Source: JAKACA01 sp050010115 (GTDB lineage: Bacteria; Actinomycetota; Acidimicrobiia; Acidimicrobiales; Bog-793). Taken from it: a stretch of 6,279 bases of DNA. Below, one piece after another: positions 4,324-6,279 of this stretch. Within the stretch, counting starts at the first letter, position 1. Each line of letters opens with the position of its first letter. The notes under the pieces are model-generated. The model searched no databases. It saw only the letters and a list, made by a program, of their open reading frames with translations, and was not told the DNA's origin. Where the stretch lies: positions 1-6,279 of the forward strand of contig JBEKLQ010000150.1 of the NCBI GenBank assembly GCA_050010115.1, in the 5' to 3' direction. A program made the position numbers and the translations under genes.

Positions 4324-5331
4324 TCAGGACTTCGCGGACTTCTTGTCGTGCTTCTCGTGGTTCTTCTCGCCCGGGTCCTTGGCGGCCGCCGACACCGGGC
4401 TCCCCTGGAAGGGACCGGCTGCGGGGCCCTCTGGTGCCTGGGCGAGGAGCTCAGCCTTGGCCTCCAATTCCTCTCGCTGCTGCTCGGGAGTCACTTTCGG
4501 GTACTGCGGGTCCAGCTCGATCAGGGTATGGGCGAGTACGTGCGACACGCAGATCCTGGCGAACCACTTGTGGTCGGCGGGGATCACGTACCACGGAGCC
4601 CACTCGGTGCTGGTATTCGACAGCATCTCGGAGAAGGCCCGCTGATAGTCGTCCCAGTACTCGCGCTCCCTCGCATCGCTGGCTGAGAACTTCCAGTTGT
4701 GGTCGGGGAGGTCGAGCCGTCGCAGGAAGCGGATCCGCTGCTCTTCCTGCGAGAGGTTCAAGAAGATCTTGACAACCTTGATGCCGTTGTCGGTGAGGTA
4801 GCGCTCCCAGTCGTTGATCTCCCGGTAGCGGCGCTTCCACACGCCTTTGCCTTTCGCCTTCTTCGGGAGCTTCTGGAGGTCCAACAGCTCGGGGTGCACA
4901 CGCACGATGAGCACTTCCTCGTAGTGGGACCGGTTGAAAATGCCGATTACACCACGGGCAGGGAGGCGCTGCGCATAGCGCCACAGGAAGTCGTGGTTCA
5001 ACTCCTCCGCAGACGGCACCTTGAAGCTGCTGACCTGCACGCCCTGGGGATTCACGCCGCTCATGACATGGCGGATGGTCCCGTCCTTGCCGGCGGCGTC
5101 GAGGGCCTGCAGGCAGACGAGAACGCCGTGGGTGTCCTGGGCGGCGAGCCGAGTCTGGTAATCAGCAAGCAGTTTCACGCCCTGCTGGAGGAGGGATTTG
5201 CCGGCCTTCTTCTTCACGAGGTCGGCCGTGTCGCCGGGGTCGAAGTCCTTGGCAAGCGTCACCGCTGAGCCGGGCCTGACTTGCAATGGCTTGACGAACT
5301 CGGCGATGCCCTCCGCGCGCGTGTCGGTCAC
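4324..5331 (-). CDS. PPK2-family polyphosphate kinase (polyphosphate:nucleotide phosphotransferase, class III-like)
   Basis: 335 residues; PPK2 enzymes move phosphate between polyphosphate and nucleotides in the cytosol. Motifs in order: LQVRPGSAVTLAKDFDPGDT (16-35), Walker A with ALDAAGKDGTIRHVMSGVNP (76-95), SFKVPSAEELNHDFLWR (102-118), Walker B GIFNRSHYEEVLIVRVHPE (130-148), and the lid RRLDLPDHNWKFSASD (204-219) followed by EREYWDDY (222-229). 'HVMSGVNPQG' and 'GIFNRSHYEEV' point to the group related to class III, which phosphorylates AMP and ADP, rather than the ADP/GDP-specific class I; this assignment comes from motif memory. After about residue 283 there is an extra charged tail of roughly 50 residues, ending EKNHEKHDKKSAKS, beyond the usual core. 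The start is GTG at 5331 with GAAAGG 8 nt upstream; the frame closes upstream without an ATG. The gene lies downstream of the H+-ATPase gene on the same strand but 396 bp away, so it probably has its own promoter. Confidence 0.95.
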   Translation of the reverse strand: MTDTRAEGIAEFVKPLQVRPGSAVTLAKDFDPGDTADLVKKKAGKSLLQQGVKLLADYQTRLAAQDTHGVLVCLQALDAAGKDGTIRHVMSGVNPQGVQVSSFKVPSAEELNHDFLWRYAQRLPARGVIGIFNRSHYEEVLIVRVHPELLDLQKLPKKAKGKGVWKRRYREINDWERYLTDNGIKVVKIFLNLSQEEQRIRFLRRLDLPDHNWKFSASDAREREYWDDYQRAFSEMLSNTSTEWAPWYVIPADHKWFARICVSHVLAHTLIELDPQYPKVTPEQQREELEAKAELLAQAPEGPAAGPFQGSPVSAAAKDPGEKNHEKHDKKSAKS

Positions 5332-5727
5332 GGCCTCGGCCTTTCTCGAGTGTCCCCGCAGCGGCGCTCACCGCTCTCCTTCAGGTGCGGGACATCTGGC
5401 GCCACCGTCGCGCGAGTCGGTGCCCGCAAGGAACAGCAGCGACCGAGCGATAAACGCTGCGGTACGAAGCGGGTGACCACTGCGTCTCCCCGAACGCTGC
5501 CGGGAGCAGGACTAGGCATGCTGGGTACATCAGTCTCACCGGCGGCGACCATCGCTGCCTGGCCTGTCGTTGCTGCGGCGCTTGGCTTCCTGCCCATAAC
5601 GATGATCGTTGCTGTCGTGATGCACACGGTCCTCGGGACCCGTGTCGGTAGGGAAGGCGGCCACCTCCGCCGTGGAGACACCCTGCCCGGGCACCTCAGC
5701 GGGCAAGGTGCTGCGTCGTGGGTGGGT
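5332..5727. other. Intergenic interval between P-type ATPase and PPK2
   Basis: No established gene. It should contain the PPK2 promoter, though I see no convincing -35/-10 pair. A strong ribosome site, GAAGGAG, precedes a GTG at 5371 on the minus strand, but that frame differs from PPK2 and encodes an Arg/Gly-rich shadow peptide. On the plus strand, ATG 5518 follows AGGA with a 6-nt spacer and opens a frame with one hydrophobic stretch (TIAAWPVVAAALGFLP, then ITMIVAVVMHTVLG). That frame continues about 195 bp into the antisense of the ATPase gene and matches no family known to me. Confidence 0.5.
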
Positions 5728-6279
5728 CTAGGAGACAACGACATTGCTCTTCACTGGATCGAGAATCCGGTACGCGAGCAGTTTCACGCGGTCAGTCGCA
5801 AGGAACCACACCAGCGCATAGCCCCACACGAACAGTGCCCTACCCCACCCGAGGGGTGGCATGAAGACCCCGTACACCGCAAGCAGAGTCGCCAGCGTCT
5901 CCGCGCCGGTCACCGCCAGTAACAAGATCCGCGCCGGGCGTATGGACCAGAACGGGCCACGGGTGCGTGTCAGGTAGATCGTCAGCGATCCGGCCACCGA
6001 CAGCATCAGGTACATCAGCGTCTGGAGATGGTGATGGTCGAGGTGGAACACTTTGTCGCCAAGATAGAACAGGCCAAACGCGGCGATAGGGCCGACGACG
6101 CCCAGCACGGTGGCCATCCCTATCACGAGGCGCATGTTCCAGGCCTCGGGCTGATCCTTGTAGTGAACGTTGTCATAGGCGATGGAGAGGATCGAGCCGT
6201 CGTTGAGCAACGCCAGGATCACGATCATCACCGCCGTCACCGGGAAGAAGTTCATGATCAGGATCGCAAGCGTTACGAA
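5728..6279 (-). CDS. Plasma-membrane H+-type P-type ATPase, C-terminal part (gene cut by right edge)
   Basis: The frame enters from the right edge and ends at TAG 5730-5728, giving the last 183 residues of a large membrane pump (intact relatives are about 800 residues or more). It begins inside a transmembrane helix, FVTLAILIMNFFPVTAV, which leads to ALLNDGSILSIAYDNV (about 23-38), the conserved segment of the PMA1-type proton pump family (P3A) around TM6. Four further hydrophobic segments follow: MRLVIGMATVLGVVGPIAAF, LMYLMLSVAGSLTIYL, ILLLAVTGAETLATLLAVYG and ALFVWGYALVWFLA. The tail VKLLAYRILDPVKSN is typical of the C-terminus. The phosphorylation (DKTGT) and nucleotide-binding domains lie outside the window. 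Expected role: ATP-driven export of protons across the cell membrane. Other P3A-like cation pumps cannot be excluded. An internal ATG at 6255 is Met within a helix, not the start. Confidence 0.92.
   Translation of the reverse strand, partial: FVTLAILIMNFFPVTAVMIVILALLNDGSILSIAYDNVHYKDQPEAWNMRLVIGMATVLGVVGPIAAFGLFYLGDKVFHLDHHHLQTLMYLMLSVAGSLTIYLTRTRGPFWSIRPARILLLAVTGAETLATLLAVYGVFMPPLGWGRALFVWGYALVWFLATDRVKLLAYRILDPVKSNVVVS

Noticed and set aside
5162..5371. Strong Shine-Dalgarno GAAGGAG before GTG 5371 on the minus strand
   Set aside because: The frame is not that of PPK2 and gives an Arg/Gly-rich shadow product; PPK2 has its own GAAAGG site before GTG 5331.
1..6279. CRISPR array, rRNA, transposase or integrase
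   Set aside because: No regularly spaced repeat-spacer array, no rRNA signature, and no DDE or tyrosine/serine recombinase motifs in any frame I could read.

Overview
The window is a GC-rich stretch, probably chromosomal and probably actinobacterial. The evidence is the mix of families: a small PPOX-fold protein of the F420/flavin type, a mycobacterial/streptomycete-style SAM methyltransferase with the 'LLGAGLDARAYR' motif, a DUF664/DinB remnant, and GTG starts. No lineage can be named from the sequence alone, and there is no rRNA, CRISPR array, transposase or integrase in view.

Layout from left to right, with nearly every gene on the minus strand. At 1-345 is the 5' part of a PPOX-fold oxidoreductase gene that runs off the left edge, with a 19-bp perfect palindrome upstream of it (401-419). 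At 346-1040 there is no recognisable gene, but this stretch holds repeat unit 1. At 1041-1964 is a class I SAM-dependent O-methyltransferase of the TIGR00027/LCM type, with a possible 70-residue Cys-rich ORF just upstream (1936-2148). Around 2180-2446, on the plus strand, is the C-terminal half of a DUF664/DinB protein that has lost its front half. At 2447-2790 is a non-coding convergent gap. At 2791-3264 and 3261-3878 is a two-gene HEPN/nucleotidyltransferase module in which the nucleotidyltransferase carries an N-terminal winged helix. Repeat unit 2 lies at 3941-4104. At 4324-5331 is a PPK2-family polyphosphate kinase. At 5728-6279 is the 3' end of a proton-type P-type ATPase, cut by the right edge.

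The most unusual feature is the repeat. Units 709-872 and 3941-4104 align without a gap over 162 bp at about 82% identity (29 mismatches counted by hand). Read on the minus strand, each unit starts with the 5' half of a tRNA-Ser(GCU), which stops matching a tRNA just past the anticodon. Each unit ends in a tandem pair of a 12-bp element with core TATGGACA. A third tandem pair (983-1002) and a single element (4138-4145) lie on the other side of the two tRNA fragments. The sequence between the units (methyltransferase, DUF664 remnant, HEPN/NTase module) therefore looks like a cassette of about 3.2 kb bounded by repeated tRNA-derived junctions. That it moved or moves by recombination at these sites is inference.

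On function, the HEPN and NTase genes form one translationally coupled toxin-antitoxin-like or defence-like module. PPK2 and the H+-ATPase look like ordinary energy and ion-homeostasis genes. The methyltransferase and the PPOX protein have no assignable substrates.
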